This document shows positions 36,911 to 47,602 of a DNA stretch of 64,000 nucleotides, piece by piece. Numbering within the stretch: position 1 is the stretch's first letter; each line of letters opens with the position of its first letter. The stretch covers positions 17,134,501-17,198,500 of the forward strand of contig NC_092597.1 of NCBI RefSeq assembly GCF_047663525.1, read 5' to 3'. Below the pieces are notes generated by a model that saw nothing but the letters and a program-made list of their open reading frames with translations, made no database searches and was not told the DNA's origin. A program made the position numbers and the translations under genes. Source of the DNA: Anas platyrhynchos. Its lineage: Eukaryota; Chordata; Aves; Anseriformes; Anatidae.

Positions 36911-37072
36911 CCGGTACATATTCATACGGCATTAGCAGCTGGGCCAGGCTGGAAGCTGCTAGGAAAGGGAGGAAGGCCCTGAGGAGGCGTGCGCTGGGAG
37001 CGCGTGCACCCAGCCGCCGGCTTGGAGCACGGGGGGGGCAGGCGGGGTTGTCCCATGCCACAAAAACCCCGG

Positions 37073-37097
37073 TTATCACGGGGATGATAATCTTATC
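37073..37097. promoter_or_regulatory. Cluster of three GATA-type motifs
   Basis: TTATCA at 37073-37078, GATAA at 37086-37090 and TTATC at 37093-37097 lie within 25 bp, about 160 bp from the decamer triplet. Together they look like a compact candidate enhancer between ABHD2 and MFGE8. Function is inferred from motif density only. Confidence 0.3.
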
Positions 37098-40000
37098 GGG
37101 CAGGCGATTTAGCGTTTCGTGTCAGGGCTCGGTGGGGGCTCCAGGGGAAGAGCAAACAGCTCGGCCTGACTGCCCCCAGCATCGGGGTCACCCACGCCGC
37201 CGGTCGATGCGCGGTTTCGATCGCGCGTTGCGGCACAGCTCCGGTGGCTCAGCACGGCCTCGGTGCCTCTGCCCCTCGGGCATGGAGCAGGCACGCAGGG
37301 CTGGGATGTGCCTCTGGGATGGGGGAAAAAATTGAGCCTGTCCTCGCCCCCAGCTCCTCCAGCCGTCGGTTTCCCATCCGGAGATGAAGGCTCCGTCGGA
37401 CGCAGCGTGCCTAAATCCTGGAGGACTGCAAAGCACTCGAATTCGGAGAAGGGGTTATATAAAGGTGCTTATTGTAAGCACCTTACACAGGCATGCTGGC
37501 TCTAATCTGGGTCTAATCTTGTTTATGGAGGTTAGAGCAGAGTTAAACTGGCTGGGATCTCATCTGAGCCCTGACACGATCAGCGGTGGGAGCTGAGCAG
37601 AGCTGAGGGGGGTGCTGCCCTTTGCCTCCTTCCTTTTAATTCACGAGGTTTTTCATACCCCGAAGGGAACTCGTGAAGAGCTCTCCATGCCCCGAGGACA
37701 TCAGTGTCTAGGTTTCTTCAGAGAGCCCTGAAATTCCCGGTACCTCAGCGTTACCATCCTTGTAAAGCCCGCTTTACAGAAACCGCTGACCTTTTCGTGG
37801 AAAGGGCAGAGGATTTGGAAAGCTTTTCTTCTTCTAGAAAATAAACAGAGGAGGCGAGCCAGAAGTCGGGATTGGCCTGGCTGTGGATGTCCTCGGCAGC
37901 CATCGGAAACCATGAGCTGGCACCCAGACGGGCGCTGACGACGTCGGGGCAGACGGGGCTGCGGGAGGCTCGAGGTGCTGGCAGCGAGCGCCGGGTTATC
38001 CCGGTTAGCAGGATTAGGATTAGGGCTGGGGCTTAATCCCCCGAGACAGCGCTGCAGATTGCTTGTCCCTGCTGCTCGGAGGGGCAGAGGCTTCATCCCC
38101 CGGGGCAGGAAAGCTTCCCAGGACCCGTGCTGTGGCCTGAGCCACAACTTTGCGCGGAGCTGCTCTAGGAAAGGGCTGAGCTCGGTGCTGGGGTGAGGGA
38201 GGAAAACCACATCAGGAATCCCTCCCGGGGGGAACGCTGCCCTGCTTCCCAGATAAACCTAAACCATTCAACTGCTTTATGGAGGGATTGCTGAAACAAT
38301 AGGGTGTCTGCCCACACAAAGATCCACACGGGGAGGGTCTCTGATGGGGGGGAAAGGTCCCGTGGGTCAGAGGGGAATGCCTGTGCCCGGGGTGGCGGTG
38401 AAACCTTGGCGATAACAGTGCCACCCCTGCAAATGTATCAGCCCTCAGCCGAAACCCGAGGGGTTTATGGCCTGGGAGCTGGCTGGGAGCTTGAGCAAGG
38501 GGAAAGCCGGGATTGTCAAGGGGAAACAACTTTGGCTGAGTTTGGAAATAAAGAGGATTGCACCACAGGAGCACGCAGCTGCTAGGGCGCAGGGCACTGG
38601 CTATCTGCACAGCTCAGAAAGAGTTACAGCGCTGCTCGGCTTGGAAGGTCTCCACGCAGAAGAAACCAAGCCCAGTGGTAAATCCTGCTATAACAAGGCC
38701 TAAATAGTCCCTGCAGAAGGCAGTGAAATTACGCCTGACCTTCGACCTACCAAACTCTTTCAAGTAGAGCCATCCCTTGCGAAAACTTGGCGGCTGTGCG
38801 CAGCTGGGGCGTGGTGAGCGCATGGGGGGCTCTCTCTGCTCCCCGCCGCTTCCCTGGGCTTCACAGGTTGCTTCTCTCTCCTTCGACAGCCAGCATCTTC
38901 CAGCACGGCACCTTTCCAGCCCCAGGTGCCCCCCTGCCCTCTCTGGGATCCCTCCATCCCCTTGGAGGAGCCCCTGGTGCTACCGGGACAGTGGGGAGCA
39001 GAGCTCCAGCTGCCTCCCCCGTCTCTGTTTTTAATATCCTTTCCCATGCGTGTCAGTAGGGACAGCGGCGTTTATGCCCCAGGGGCCAGGAGGAAAACAT
39101 TCCGCTTTCCATTTTTAGAAAGGCTGCTGGTTTTTCTGCAGCTCCTTCTGGGACACATCCAGACGGTCACCCCTCAGAAGGCAAAACAAACCCCCTTGGC
39201 CCAGTTGCCTGCGTCCGGGCCTGGGAATCTTGCCCCGTGCTCCCCTCCCGACCTTGTTTTCCGCTGAGCACAATAGCAGTAATTACCCTGAGGCTGAAGG
39301 GTTATTCGAAAGCAAGCCCCGTGTCTTGTCCGCTCTCTCCTTTCCAGCTGCTGTTTTTCCTTTCGTCACGGTGAAGCGCTCGCTGGCGTTTCCATCAATA
39401 ACTGATGGAAATTCCACCGCTGAGCTTGGCCGTGAGAGACGTGTGTGCTGCCTGCCTCCCTCACGCCCCGGTGCTCCGGGGAGACGTTCAAGGGGTTTAT
39501 TTAGGAGGGTGGGCGAGCTCCCTGTGCGTGGGGCAGCGCTTGGCTGCACCTCACAACCTCACAGGAGGCACGGGCACCGCTGTATCCAAGGGATGGGGAT
39601 GGAGCAGGGATGGAAAACGAGGTGGAACGGCTGATCAAAGGGCACGGCACGTGTCCGGGCTGCTGAGCTCGCTGCCGGCTGAGCTTGCCGTGTTGCCAGA
39701 GCCAGAAATGGAGCAAGACTCGGGAAGAGTCAACATGTAAGGGTGGGCAGCAGCAGGGCTATCTGCAGCAGATCAGTTAATGCTAAAGCAGAGGGTTTTG
39801 CAAGAGGAGATAAGGTCAACTTCATGGTTAGGGGGGTAGGAGTAGATTTCCAGTGCGGAGGCAAATGATCCTGCATATTTTTACTGTGTGGTTTCCTGTA
39901 CCCTCTTCAGAAGTGTTTGCTGCTGAATATGAATTCAGCCTGAGCGTGCTTGAGCCCCACAGTTTCTGCCTTCCAGGGCAGAGCTCCCCACGTGGCACCA

Positions 40001-40305
40001 GCTCCGGAGAGCACGGCTGGGCTTCTCCAGCACGGCCTCCCCTGGGCTGCGGGCTGGACAACACTCAAAGAGGGTCTTGTTCGTGGCTGAGCCAACAGAC
40101 GTGTGGTGCTGTGCTCTGGGGCTGCCCCAGCCTGGCTGCAGGCTGCTCTGGAGGAAACCGGGCTCCTCGGGTTGATGTGTGCGCGGTGCTGTGGGGTGTG
40201 CCCGGAGCTCCAACGTGCCCTGGGGGAGCGCACCCAGGGAGGAGCCCACCCAGGGAGAGAAAATGGAGCCTGAGCAGGCAGGCTGTGTGCTGAGAGTGCT
40301 CCCTG

Positions 40306-40440
40306 TGCACCCTGAGCGTGCACCCCATGCACCCTGAGCGTGCACCCTGTGCCAAGTGTGCCCCCCACACACCCTACGCGCGCCCCCCCTGCCCCATCAG
40401 CGCGCCCCCACCCCCCCGGCGCGCACACCCCAAGCGCGCT
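40306..40440. repeat. Degenerate GTGCACCCTGAGC-type tandem repeats grading into GCGC-rich sequence
   Basis: Two near-identical copies of gcaccctgagcgtgcaccc are followed by C-rich units with CGCG steps. They end just before the MFGE8 CpG island. Confidence 0.7.
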
Positions 40441-40549
40441 CATTAGCGCCTCGCTTCCTGCTTACTAATTAACCACCTCCAGCTTTGAAGCCGGCCCTGT
40501 GGGCAGCGGCGGCAGGGCTCGGAGGGGCCGTGCCGTGCCGGGCCGGTCC

Positions 40550-40698
40550 CACCCCGGGGGCGGGCGGCGGAGCACGTGAGACCGAACCGAGCCGTGCCGA
40601 GCCGTGCGGGGCCACCCCGAGCCACTCCCCGCCCCGAGCCCCGCGGCGGAGCGGAGCAGGAGCGCAGCAGCTCGGCTCGGCACGGCTCGGCACGGAGC
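40550..40698 (+). promoter_or_regulatory. MFGE8 promoter / 5' UTR region
   Basis: This CpG-rich block upstream of the start codon holds a GC box (GGGGGCGGGCGG, 40556-40567) and an E-box, CACGTG, at 40573-40578. It also holds repeated GAGCCGTGCC-like and CGGCTCGGCA units. No TATA box is seen. The transcription start probably lies between 40.58 and 40.65 kb; the exact base cannot be told. Confidence 0.5.
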
Positions 40699-40771
40699 AT
40701 GGAGCCAGCAAGGCGGTGGCGAGCGCTGCTCCTCTTGGGGCTGGGGCTCTCGCTGCTGCTGGTGGTGGCCG
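40699..40771 (+). CDS. MFGE8: MFGE8 exon 1 (signal peptide)
   Basis: The ATG at 40699 opens [20 protein letters not shown] followed by LVVA, a basic N-terminus and a hydrophobic core typical of a signal peptide. The exon ends in phase 1 at a GTGAGT donor. Cleavage is expected near Ala24, just before the first EGF module. Confidence 0.92.
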
Positions 40772-43700
40772 GTGAGTGCCGGGGGTGCCGGGGGTGCGCG
40801 CAGCCCCCGCAGGAGCGCAGGGGCCGGGTGGGACGAGCTCGGGGCCGCGGCTCGCTGCTGGCTGCCAAGCCGAGCCGAGCTGGGCCGTGCCGTGCTTTGG
40901 GGCTGAGATAAGCGGGTAAACAGCTTCCCTGGGAGCGGCCGGCACGGCACGGCACCGGGCGGCGTGGGGAGAGGCAGCTCCCTCTGGGTCACCGTGGGGT
41001 GGGTGACCCCTAAGGGTTACAGTGGGGTGGGTGACCCCAAAAGGGTGACTCCAAAAGGGTGACTCCAAAAGGGTGATCCAAAACAGCTGGCCCCAAAAGG
41101 TGACCCCAAAGGGACGGGGGTGAGCAGGGAGCAGGGGAGCGAAGCCCATGCGCAGGAGGGCGCCCGCTCAGCCCTCCCCAGGCAGCCCTGACCTGACCCC
41201 CCCCCAGCCCCGCCGGTTTTCGGAGGATGTTATTTTTGCCTTCCGGCCAGCCTGTGGGCTCACATAAGCAAACATTTCCAAAAGCGGTGCCTGAGCTTCG
41301 TTGCCTTGGTTCCTGGCTGTCCAACCCGGGACAGCTCCGTCCTTGACCCGAGAGGTCTGTGTGTGGGGAGGATGGAGATGCTGACCCGCTCCTCCACCAG
41401 CCCTGAAACTTCCCAAAAAGTAGGAGCATCCAAAACTTTTTGCAGCACTGGAAAATGTGAGCGGCGTGGCGTGCCTTGCTGCTGGGCCAGGGGCTGGCCG
41501 GCGACACCCGCCACCTGAGGAATTATTCCTGGGAGGGGATGAAAGAGAATCTGCTCCCTCAGAATAAATCAAGTATACATCCAGCACCGGGACCCCTCCC
41601 GTCCCAGCCCTGGGAAGATATGCAGGGAATTTTACGCCGCTCACTCTTTCTCCTGCAGTGTCCCACCCCAGAAACTCCCCTGGCAGAGTGGCGTGTGCAA
41701 GGGTGCTGGGGTGCACACATCCACTGGCACGCGGTGCTGCAGGAGGCAGCAGCTCCTGCTGCTCAACACAGGGAGCTCTGTGCGCGGGGGATCCTTGGGA
41801 CGAGGCTGCTGGATGTGCCCAGGTCCTGCGGAGGAGTGCGGGGCGAAGGCATCCCCAGGGAGCAGCCTGTGCAGGAGCCCTCTCCTCCCGCGCCGTAGCT
41901 CATGGCAGCGCATTGATGGAGCATGAGGTCATGCAGAGCTGGCTGGGCAGCACCTTGAACCGGTGCCCGAGGTTTTCTGCCTCCCGAGGGAGGCTAAGGG
42001 AGCTCCAGCATCTTTTTGGAAACCCTCGTGGGACGCCAGGCCTTGCCTGGCCTGCCTGCTGCTGCTGCTGCCTCCCCTGCAGTCGCTGAGCATGGGGAAG
42101 AATAGGATTACCCCGGAGCAGCCCTGCTATTAAAAGGCTAATGAGTAGGAGCTCGCTGAGTAGTAGCTTAGGCTAATGAGAGCCTTGCTGCTTGGTGTGG
42201 GTCCAGGCAGCAAGCCCACGGCTCGGTACCTTCCACCTTCTCCGGGGCATGCAGGCAGTGGGGGTTACTGCTGGGTCTCCGCCTCGGTTCCAGCTTTGCT
42301 CTGGCTGGAGCGTGGCACCGAGCAACGTGCCACACTTGAAAAAGTGCCTGTGCTTGGCTTGGGGCTCTCAAGGTTTTCAGGCAGGTCCGTGGGAATCCCG
42401 TCGAGGTTTATGGAGAGCGTTGCCACCCCGCAGCTGTTTGGGCAGGGTAAATTGGGGGTGGGAGGAATTTCCCCGAGGCCGTGCGGCACCCTGCGCTTCC
42501 TCCTCTCCAGTCTCCAGCGGCTGTGAGCTCAGGCACGTGGCTCCCCCTACGATCATTTTTTTTGTTTGTAAATACTTAACTTTGGTTAGCAAAGCCCAGC
42601 AGGGTGACCAGCCCCATTCTCTGGGCGCTGGGCTGACCTTCGGGCTCTGTCCAACCACTTTTTTTCCGTGCGCTTTGTTGATGGCTCACGGTGACATGTG
42701 GCTTTGCTGGCAGGTGACTTCTGCAACGTCAACCACTGTCAGAACGGGGGCACCTGCCTGACCGGCATCAACGAGGCCCCCTTCTTCTGCATCTGCCCTG
42801 AAGGCTTTGTGGGGATCGACTGCAACGAGACAGAGAAAGGTGGGGCTCAGGGAGGGACCCGAGTCCCCGTCGCAGGGGCTCTGTGAGGTGCAGGGGACCA
42901 GGCACCCGCAGGAGCCTGGCACCGTGCCCTCCTCGTGGCCCTGTGCCTCCAGCCCTGTTGCACCCTCTGGCTGGGAAAACACAGAGGATGCTCTTATTTC
43001 CCCCCCTGTGTCCATATAACATCCCTTTTTACCTCCTTTCCCCTTCCCCAGGCCCCTGCCACCCTAACCCTTGCCACAACAACGGCGAGTGCCAGTTGGT
43101 CCCAAACCGAGGGGACGTCTTCACCGACTACATCTGCAAGTGCCCCGCGGGGTACGACGGGGTGCACTGCCAGAACAGTGAGTACAGCAGGCTGGGGGCC
43201 GGGGGGGCTGGAGGTGGCAGCTCAGGCACCCCTGGACCTGCTCCCAGGGGGACGTGGTGACCCCGGCGATGTGCCGGGGGCTGCCCCAAAGCTCAGCAGG
43301 GACACGGCTTGGAGGAGAGCTCCAGCCTGTGCCAGCAGGTCTGCAGGAGCCTTGCTCTGCAGATACCTCTCTCCTTTCTTCCTGGGGCTGGTTTTGGGGT
43401 CACCTCCTGAGCCTCTTCTCCTCTGTCCTAGACAAGAACGAGTGCTCCTCCCAGCCCTGCAAAAACGGAGGCACCTGCCTGGACCTGGATGGCGACTACA
43501 CCTGCAAGTGCCCTTCTCCCTTCTTCGGGAGGTCCTGCCATGTCCGTAAGTCCCCGGCACCCCTTGTCCCCAGACAGGAGGCAGACGGGCTCCTGGTTCT
43601 GCTGCCTGGTCACGTATGGCCCCTCTCCGTGCCCCCAGGCTGTGCCGTTCCCCTGGGCATGGAAGGAGGAGCCATCTCTGACGCGCAGCTCTCAGCCTCC

Positions 43701-46700
43701 TCCGTGCACTACGGCTTCCTCGGCCTCCAGCGCTGGGGGCCGGAGCTCGCCCGCCTCAACAACCACGGCATCGTCAACGCCTGGACCTCCAGCAACTACG
43801 ACAAGAGCCCCTGGATCCAGGTACCCGTGGGGGGAGCGGCGAGCAGCCCCGTCAGCTGCTGGGGTTGAGCACGGTGCCACCCGGGACACCGCGTGGGCAC
43901 CTGGCGTGGTGACGTCCCCTCCTCTGCCCACACCTGGCCCAGGGGATGCAGGGCTTTAGCACCGAGGAAACTACGGTGCCCAGCTGCTCCTGGGTGGTGC
44001 TGTGGGGGCAGAACTCTCACACCCCGCTGTATTCACCCTCTTGCTGCTCCCAGGCCAACCTGCTGAGGAAGATGAGGCTGAGCGGCATCGTCACGCAGGG
44101 CGCTCGCCGCGTGGGCAAGTCGGAGTACATCCGCGCCTACAAAGTGGCCTACAGCCTGGACGGCAGGGAGTTCACCTTCTGCAAGGACGAGAAGCAGGAC
44201 ACGGACAAGGTGGGCTGGGCGGTGGGGCTGTGTGCCCCGTCCTGAGCTCGGGGGAGTGCTCCCGAGCCGGGTCACAGCCACATCGGAGACCCTGGGCAGT
44301 TCGGGAGTGCTCTCCAGCTCTGTAATTGACCATAATGAGCACGCCCGAAGAAGCAGGGCTGATTTATTCAGGTCATTCAGATAACATCTCTGTAGTTAAT
44401 GTGCTCCAGAGGATGTGGGCACAGCCTGGAAGTGCCAGCAAATAACTTGCGTGGCTCTGGGCTGAGCGTGAGCCCACCGCGTATCTCGGTCTGGAGGCAC
44501 TGAGTGCAGCCCCTTTTTTAGGGGAAATGCCTCCTGGTTGTTTTATTTTTTTTTTGTGCACCCGGGGACAGGCTGGGAATATCTGCCTCACTTTCAACAA
44601 AGCAAAGTTTATCTCATCTGCACAGTGCTGGAAAAAAAAAAAAAAAGCGTGGAAGCGTGACCTGACAGCACGCCGCCCCTCTGCTTGTGGGGCAGATGCG
44701 GTGATTTGGGGAGCGCAGCTGCAGGGACTGGGGGCAGCTCCGTGCGCACGAAGCACGGGGCATCACGTGGCAGTGCTGAGAGCACTGGGGCTGCTGCCAA
44801 CCCCTGCGCTCCTTGGGGCACGATCGAACTGCTCGAGTTCTCCTGGTTCACGGGGACAGACGCCGAGGTCTGTCCGTCTGGCGGGCAAGGGCTTTTCGGG
44901 GGGTGCTGGGGTGCCCACCTCCTCCTGCTTTTTTCCAGGTTTTCCAGGGGAACGTGGATTATGGCACCATGCAGACCAACCTGCTGGACCCTCCCATCAC
45001 GGCCCAGTTCATCCGCATCTACCCCGTGGTGTGCCGCCGCGCCTGCACGCTGCGCTTCGAGCTCATCGGCTGCGAGATGAACGGTAAATTCCTGCCCTGA
45101 GCCGTGGGGAGGGGGCTCTGCCTGCGCTCCGGGTGCTGGGCTGGGGCTGTCCCCTCCCCAGAGACCACGGGGCTGGCCGGGGGGTGTCAGTCTGGACCCA
45201 CTGTTGACGTCTCGCCTCGCCAGGCTGACCCCGTGGTCACTGTAGGGGACGTAGGACAGGGCGTCCCCCCTCGTACCCGTCCTCATCCCTACTTGGCCAG
45301 CCAGCGCTTGTTTTTCTCCTCCTGTCTCGTGATGCCTGGAAATCCCCACGGGAGCTTTTTGGGAGCGCGGGCTGTTAATCCCATCAGCTCAGCCGGGCAG
45401 AGCTGCGTTCTCACGCTGCTAACACCTTCCCAAGCTGTCCCAGCTCATGGCTGTTTTTTTTTATTGTTCCCCATCCAATCCCTGACCCGGCTGCTTTTCC
45501 TGCCGGAGAGCTTGAAAAGCTCCCGAAGATCAAAGTCCTGTGGGAAACGTGACTGATGATTAGCCGGAGCCCTCGGCTTTCCCTTCTCCTCCCCGCATTC
45601 CTGCCCTGCTGCACGTCCTTGGCAGTGCCTGGCACAGCCCCGAGCGGGGCTGGGGCCGCATCCTGCCCCTACCCAGCTGCGGTGCCAGCTGTGAACTCAG
45701 CGCTGAGCCGTCCTCGTGCCGCGCTGTGCTGCGGGGCTGTCCACACATCCCTGCAGCAGGAGGCACTGTGAGGCAGGGAATGGCTCGGCACCGAAAATAC
45801 CGCCCTGGCTGCGGCCGGGAGCGTGGGCGAGCTGCAAGCCCTGCACCTCCCCGGTGCCGTCCCGTGTCCCCGGTGCCGTCCCGTGTCCGTGGTGCTGTCC
45901 CATGTCCCCGGCGCCGTCCCGTGCCCAACTCTGCTCTCCATGTCTCTGGGATGTGCCCGCCGGCCCCGGGGGGCTCTGCCGGCTGCGGTGGGGATGCTGG
46001 TGGTGCTTTGGACTCTTTCCCTCTCACCGCCTGCATAAACCGTTGTGTTACAGTGTATTTCAACACGGCAGGTTGCTCGGAGCCTCTGGGCATGAAATCC
46101 CACCAGATCTCTGACCAGCAGATCACAGCCTCCAGCGTCTTCAAGACGTGGGGGATCGACGCCTTCACCTGGCACCCCCACTACGCCCGCCTGGACAAGA
46201 CGGGCAAGACCAACGCCTGGACGGCGCTGCACAACGGGCAGGCCGAGTGGCTGCAGGTGGGTCTGCCTGCCCCAGCCTCTGCCTCGGGGCTGGGGGGGGC
46301 CCAAAGTAACCCCCCCAGGGCCCTGACCCCCCTGCGGACCCCGGCTCCTCAGCCCCAGCTCCTCCTCCCTTCCGTTGCGCAGGACAGCTCAGGTCTGCGT
46401 TTCCATTCCCAGCCTGGAATGGGAACAAATAGTTTTGAAATTTCCTTCTCGGTTTCCTCTCCTCCGCTGTTTTTATACTCCTCACATGATTCCGTGACAT
46501 AATAGGACAGAGCAGTTTAGATATTTGTCCCATTTTTGCTTTTATTTGGGAAATGATTAAAAGCAGCTGCTCCTCGGCCCTAAATCAAGCAGCTGGTGGG
46601 GATGCCTCCTGATGGGGTCGCGGTGACACGCAGCCTTGGGCTGCCACGCTGACGGCTGGGCGTTTGTGTACGTGCAGATTTACATCTACACTCATGTATA

Positions 46701-47602
46701 AATACGCAGGTACGTATGGCTGGTACTGGCCTGAAGGAACATAAAATAGGAGCTCAATTCAGGAGGCTGTCAGCTCGTTAGCTGCGTTGCCCCACGCTGT
46801 GCCAACCAGGAACCATCTCGCTCAGCCCAAATGTCAGACCGCAGCGAGCTGCGTGTTTCCCCAGCCAGAATCTCCTTCTGCTGGAAATGCATCTCCACTG
46901 GGGCTTCTTTATTTTATTTTATTTTATTTTTTTTTTTTTTTGCCTGGAGAGCTTTGCCATCCTTCCCACCCCGACCTTTTCAGCAAACGGTGCGGAGGGG
47001 GCTCAGCTATGTCACCACAGCGTTTTCTGAGCTGCTCTGCCACCGGGGAAGGGGTTGAGTGGTGCTCTCTGTGCTCTGGACCCCCGGGATCTGTGGGATG
47101 CCCTGGGTGGGAGCTCTGCTGCCCCAGCAGGGCTGTGCCAACCCCGCTGGGGTGCCCGACCCAACCCAACCCAACCTCTCTGTGCCAGATCGACCTCGGG
47201 GACCCCAAGAAGGTGACGGGCATCATCACACAAGGCGCCCGTGATTTCGGCCACATCCAGTATGTGGCAGCCTACAAAGTGGCCTACAGTGACAACGGCA
47301 CCTCCTGGACCCTGTACCGGGACAGCCAGACCAACAGCACCAAGGTGAGGGGTGGCGAGCTCCGGGGGGCTCGGGGACACCTCGGGGTGGGCCGGGGTGG
47401 CACGGGGGAGGTTCAGGCTGGTAACGGGGTGCTCACCTCCACCTTTTCCCCCTCCCAGATCTTCCACGGCAACAGCGACAACTACTCGCACAAGAAGAAC
47501 GTCTTCGACGTGCCCTTCTACGCCCGCTTCGTGCGCGTCCTGCCCGTGGCCTGGCACAACCGCATCACGCTGCGCCTCGAGCTGCTGGGCTGCGACGAGT
47601 AG
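40699..47602 (+). CDS. MFGE8: MFGE8 (lactadherin), secreted EGF/discoidin phosphatidylserine-integrin bridge
   Basis: Ten coding exons: 40699-40771, 42714-42839, 43052-43177, 43432-43545, 43639-43820, 44054-44209, 44939-45083, 46072-46256, 47189-47344 and 47459-47602. They give 468 aa. The order is signal peptide (1-24), three EGF modules (about 26-66, 68-108, 110-147), then discoidin domains C1 (148-307) and C2 (309-467). An RGD at 86-88 in EGF2 fits alpha-v integrin binding. The C2 loop TWGIDAFTW (333-341) matches the membrane-inserting phosphatidylserine loop. The family bridges dying cells to phagocytes. C1 and C2 resemble mammalian MFGE8, and synteny separates it from the paralogue EDIL3. 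Human MFGE8 (387 aa) has one EGF module and mouse two, so three is unlike mammals and like EDIL3. Confidence 0.95.
40772..42713 (+). other. MFGE8 intron 1
   Basis: This 1.9 kb intron contains a 14-bp tandem repeat at 41029-41110 and GC-rich spurious frames. I see no further exon. Confidence 0.7.
41029..41110. repeat. 14-bp tandem repeat in MFGE8 intron 1
   Basis: The unit gggtgactccaaaa is repeated about four to five times with small changes, then decays into related ccccaaaaggtgacc copies. Confidence 0.85.
42714..42839 (+). CDS. MFGE8: MFGE8 exon 2, EGF module 1
   Basis: This 126-nt exon, phase 1 at both ends, encodes [18 protein letters not shown] and [16 protein letters not shown] with the six EGF cysteines. 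The sequence is close to the first EGF module of EDIL3. Confidence 0.93.
43052..43177 (+). CDS. MFGE8: MFGE8 exon 3, EGF module 2 with RGD
   Basis: This 126-nt exon, phase 1 at both ends, encodes [20 protein letters not shown] and [19 protein letters not shown] is at 43108-43116, in the loop between the third and fourth EGF cysteines. This is the placement that serves integrin binding in EDIL3 and rodent MFGE8. Confidence 0.94.
43432..43545 (+). CDS. MFGE8: MFGE8 exon 4, EGF module 3 (calcium-binding type)
   Basis: This 114-nt exon, phase 1 at both ends, encodes [20 protein letters not shown] and [21 protein letters not shown] plus the C-x-D-x4-Y-x-C pattern marks a calcium-binding EGF with an Asp hydroxylation consensus. 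Human MFGE8 lacks this module; rodents have a Pro/Thr-rich segment near this point. Confidence 0.93.
43639..43820 (+). CDS. MFGE8: MFGE8 exon 5, C1 domain part 1
   Basis: This 182-nt exon (phase 1 to phase 0) encodes [20 protein letters not shown] through [15 protein letters not shown], the start of the first discoidin (F5/8 type C) domain. [14 protein letters not shown] is nearly identical to mammalian MFGE8. Confidence 0.94.
44054..44209 (+). CDS. MFGE8: MFGE8 exon 6, C1 domain part 2
   Basis: This 156-nt exon (52 codons, phase 0) encodes [20 protein letters not shown] and [17 protein letters not shown], the discoidin core strand region. Confidence 0.94.
44939..45083 (+). CDS. MFGE8: MFGE8 exon 7, C1 domain part 3
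   Basis: This 145-nt exon (phase 0 to phase 1) encodes [20 protein letters not shown] and [17 protein letters not shown], ending the C1 domain at its closing cysteine. Confidence 0.93.
45084..46071 (+). other. MFGE8 intron 7
   Basis: This roughly 1 kb GC-rich intron carries a 19-bp minisatellite at 45851-45926. An alternative AG at 46053 lies 18 nt before the chosen acceptor. Confidence 0.7.
45851..45926. repeat. 19-bp minisatellite, four copies
   Basis: Unit ccggtgccgtcccgtgtcc, four tandem copies with a few substitutions in the third and fourth, in MFGE8 intron 7. Confidence 0.9.
46072..46256 (+). CDS. MFGE8: MFGE8 exon 8, C2 domain part 1
   Basis: This 185-nt exon (phase 1 to phase 0) encodes [20 protein letters not shown] through [15 protein letters not shown], with the phosphatidylserine-binding loop TWGIDAFTW. 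The acceptor at 46071 was chosen because it gives the family junction ...CEMN-GCSEPL. Using the AG at 46053 would add six residues in frame (VYFNTA). Confidence 0.88.
46257..47188 (+). other. MFGE8 intron 8
   Basis: This 0.9 kb intron contains an (ATTTT)n/poly(T) tract at about 46908-46941. No other feature is seen. Confidence 0.7.
46908..46941. repeat. (ATTTT)n plus T-run
   Basis: Pentanucleotide ATTTT repeats run into an uninterrupted T-run inside MFGE8 intron 8. Confidence 0.9.
47189..47344 (+). CDS. MFGE8: MFGE8 exon 9, C2 domain part 2
   Basis: This 156-nt exon (52 codons, phase 0) encodes [20 protein letters not shown] and [16 protein letters not shown]. It is the same length and position as exon 6, reflecting the internal C1/C2 duplication. 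Confidence 0.94.
47459..47602 (+). CDS. MFGE8: MFGE8 exon 10, C2 domain end and stop
   Basis: Encodes [20 protein letters not shown] and [18 protein letters not shown], ending at TAG 47600-47602. VAWHNRI is an MFGE8-type C2 ending rather than the EDIL3 type. Confidence 0.95.
   Translation: MFHGNSDNYSHKKNVFDVPFYARFVRVLPVAWHNRITLRLELLGCDE

Larger units (their letters stand above)
30500..40450. other. Intergenic region between ABHD2 and MFGE8
   Basis: This is about 10 kb between two divergent promoters. It holds simple repeats, a G-rich tract and small motif clusters, listed separately. Open frames up to 330 codons exist, but none resembles a known protein or has convincing splice structure. 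Enhancers for either flanking gene are plausible but unproven. Confidence 0.6.

Noticed and set aside
40699-47602. Identification of the discoidin/EGF gene as EDIL3 rather than MFGE8
   Set aside because: The three-EGF layout and [10 protein letters not shown] resemble EDIL3. However, [12 protein letters not shown] in C1, VAWHNRI in C2 and the neighbours HAPLN3, ACAN and ABHD2 indicate MFGE8.
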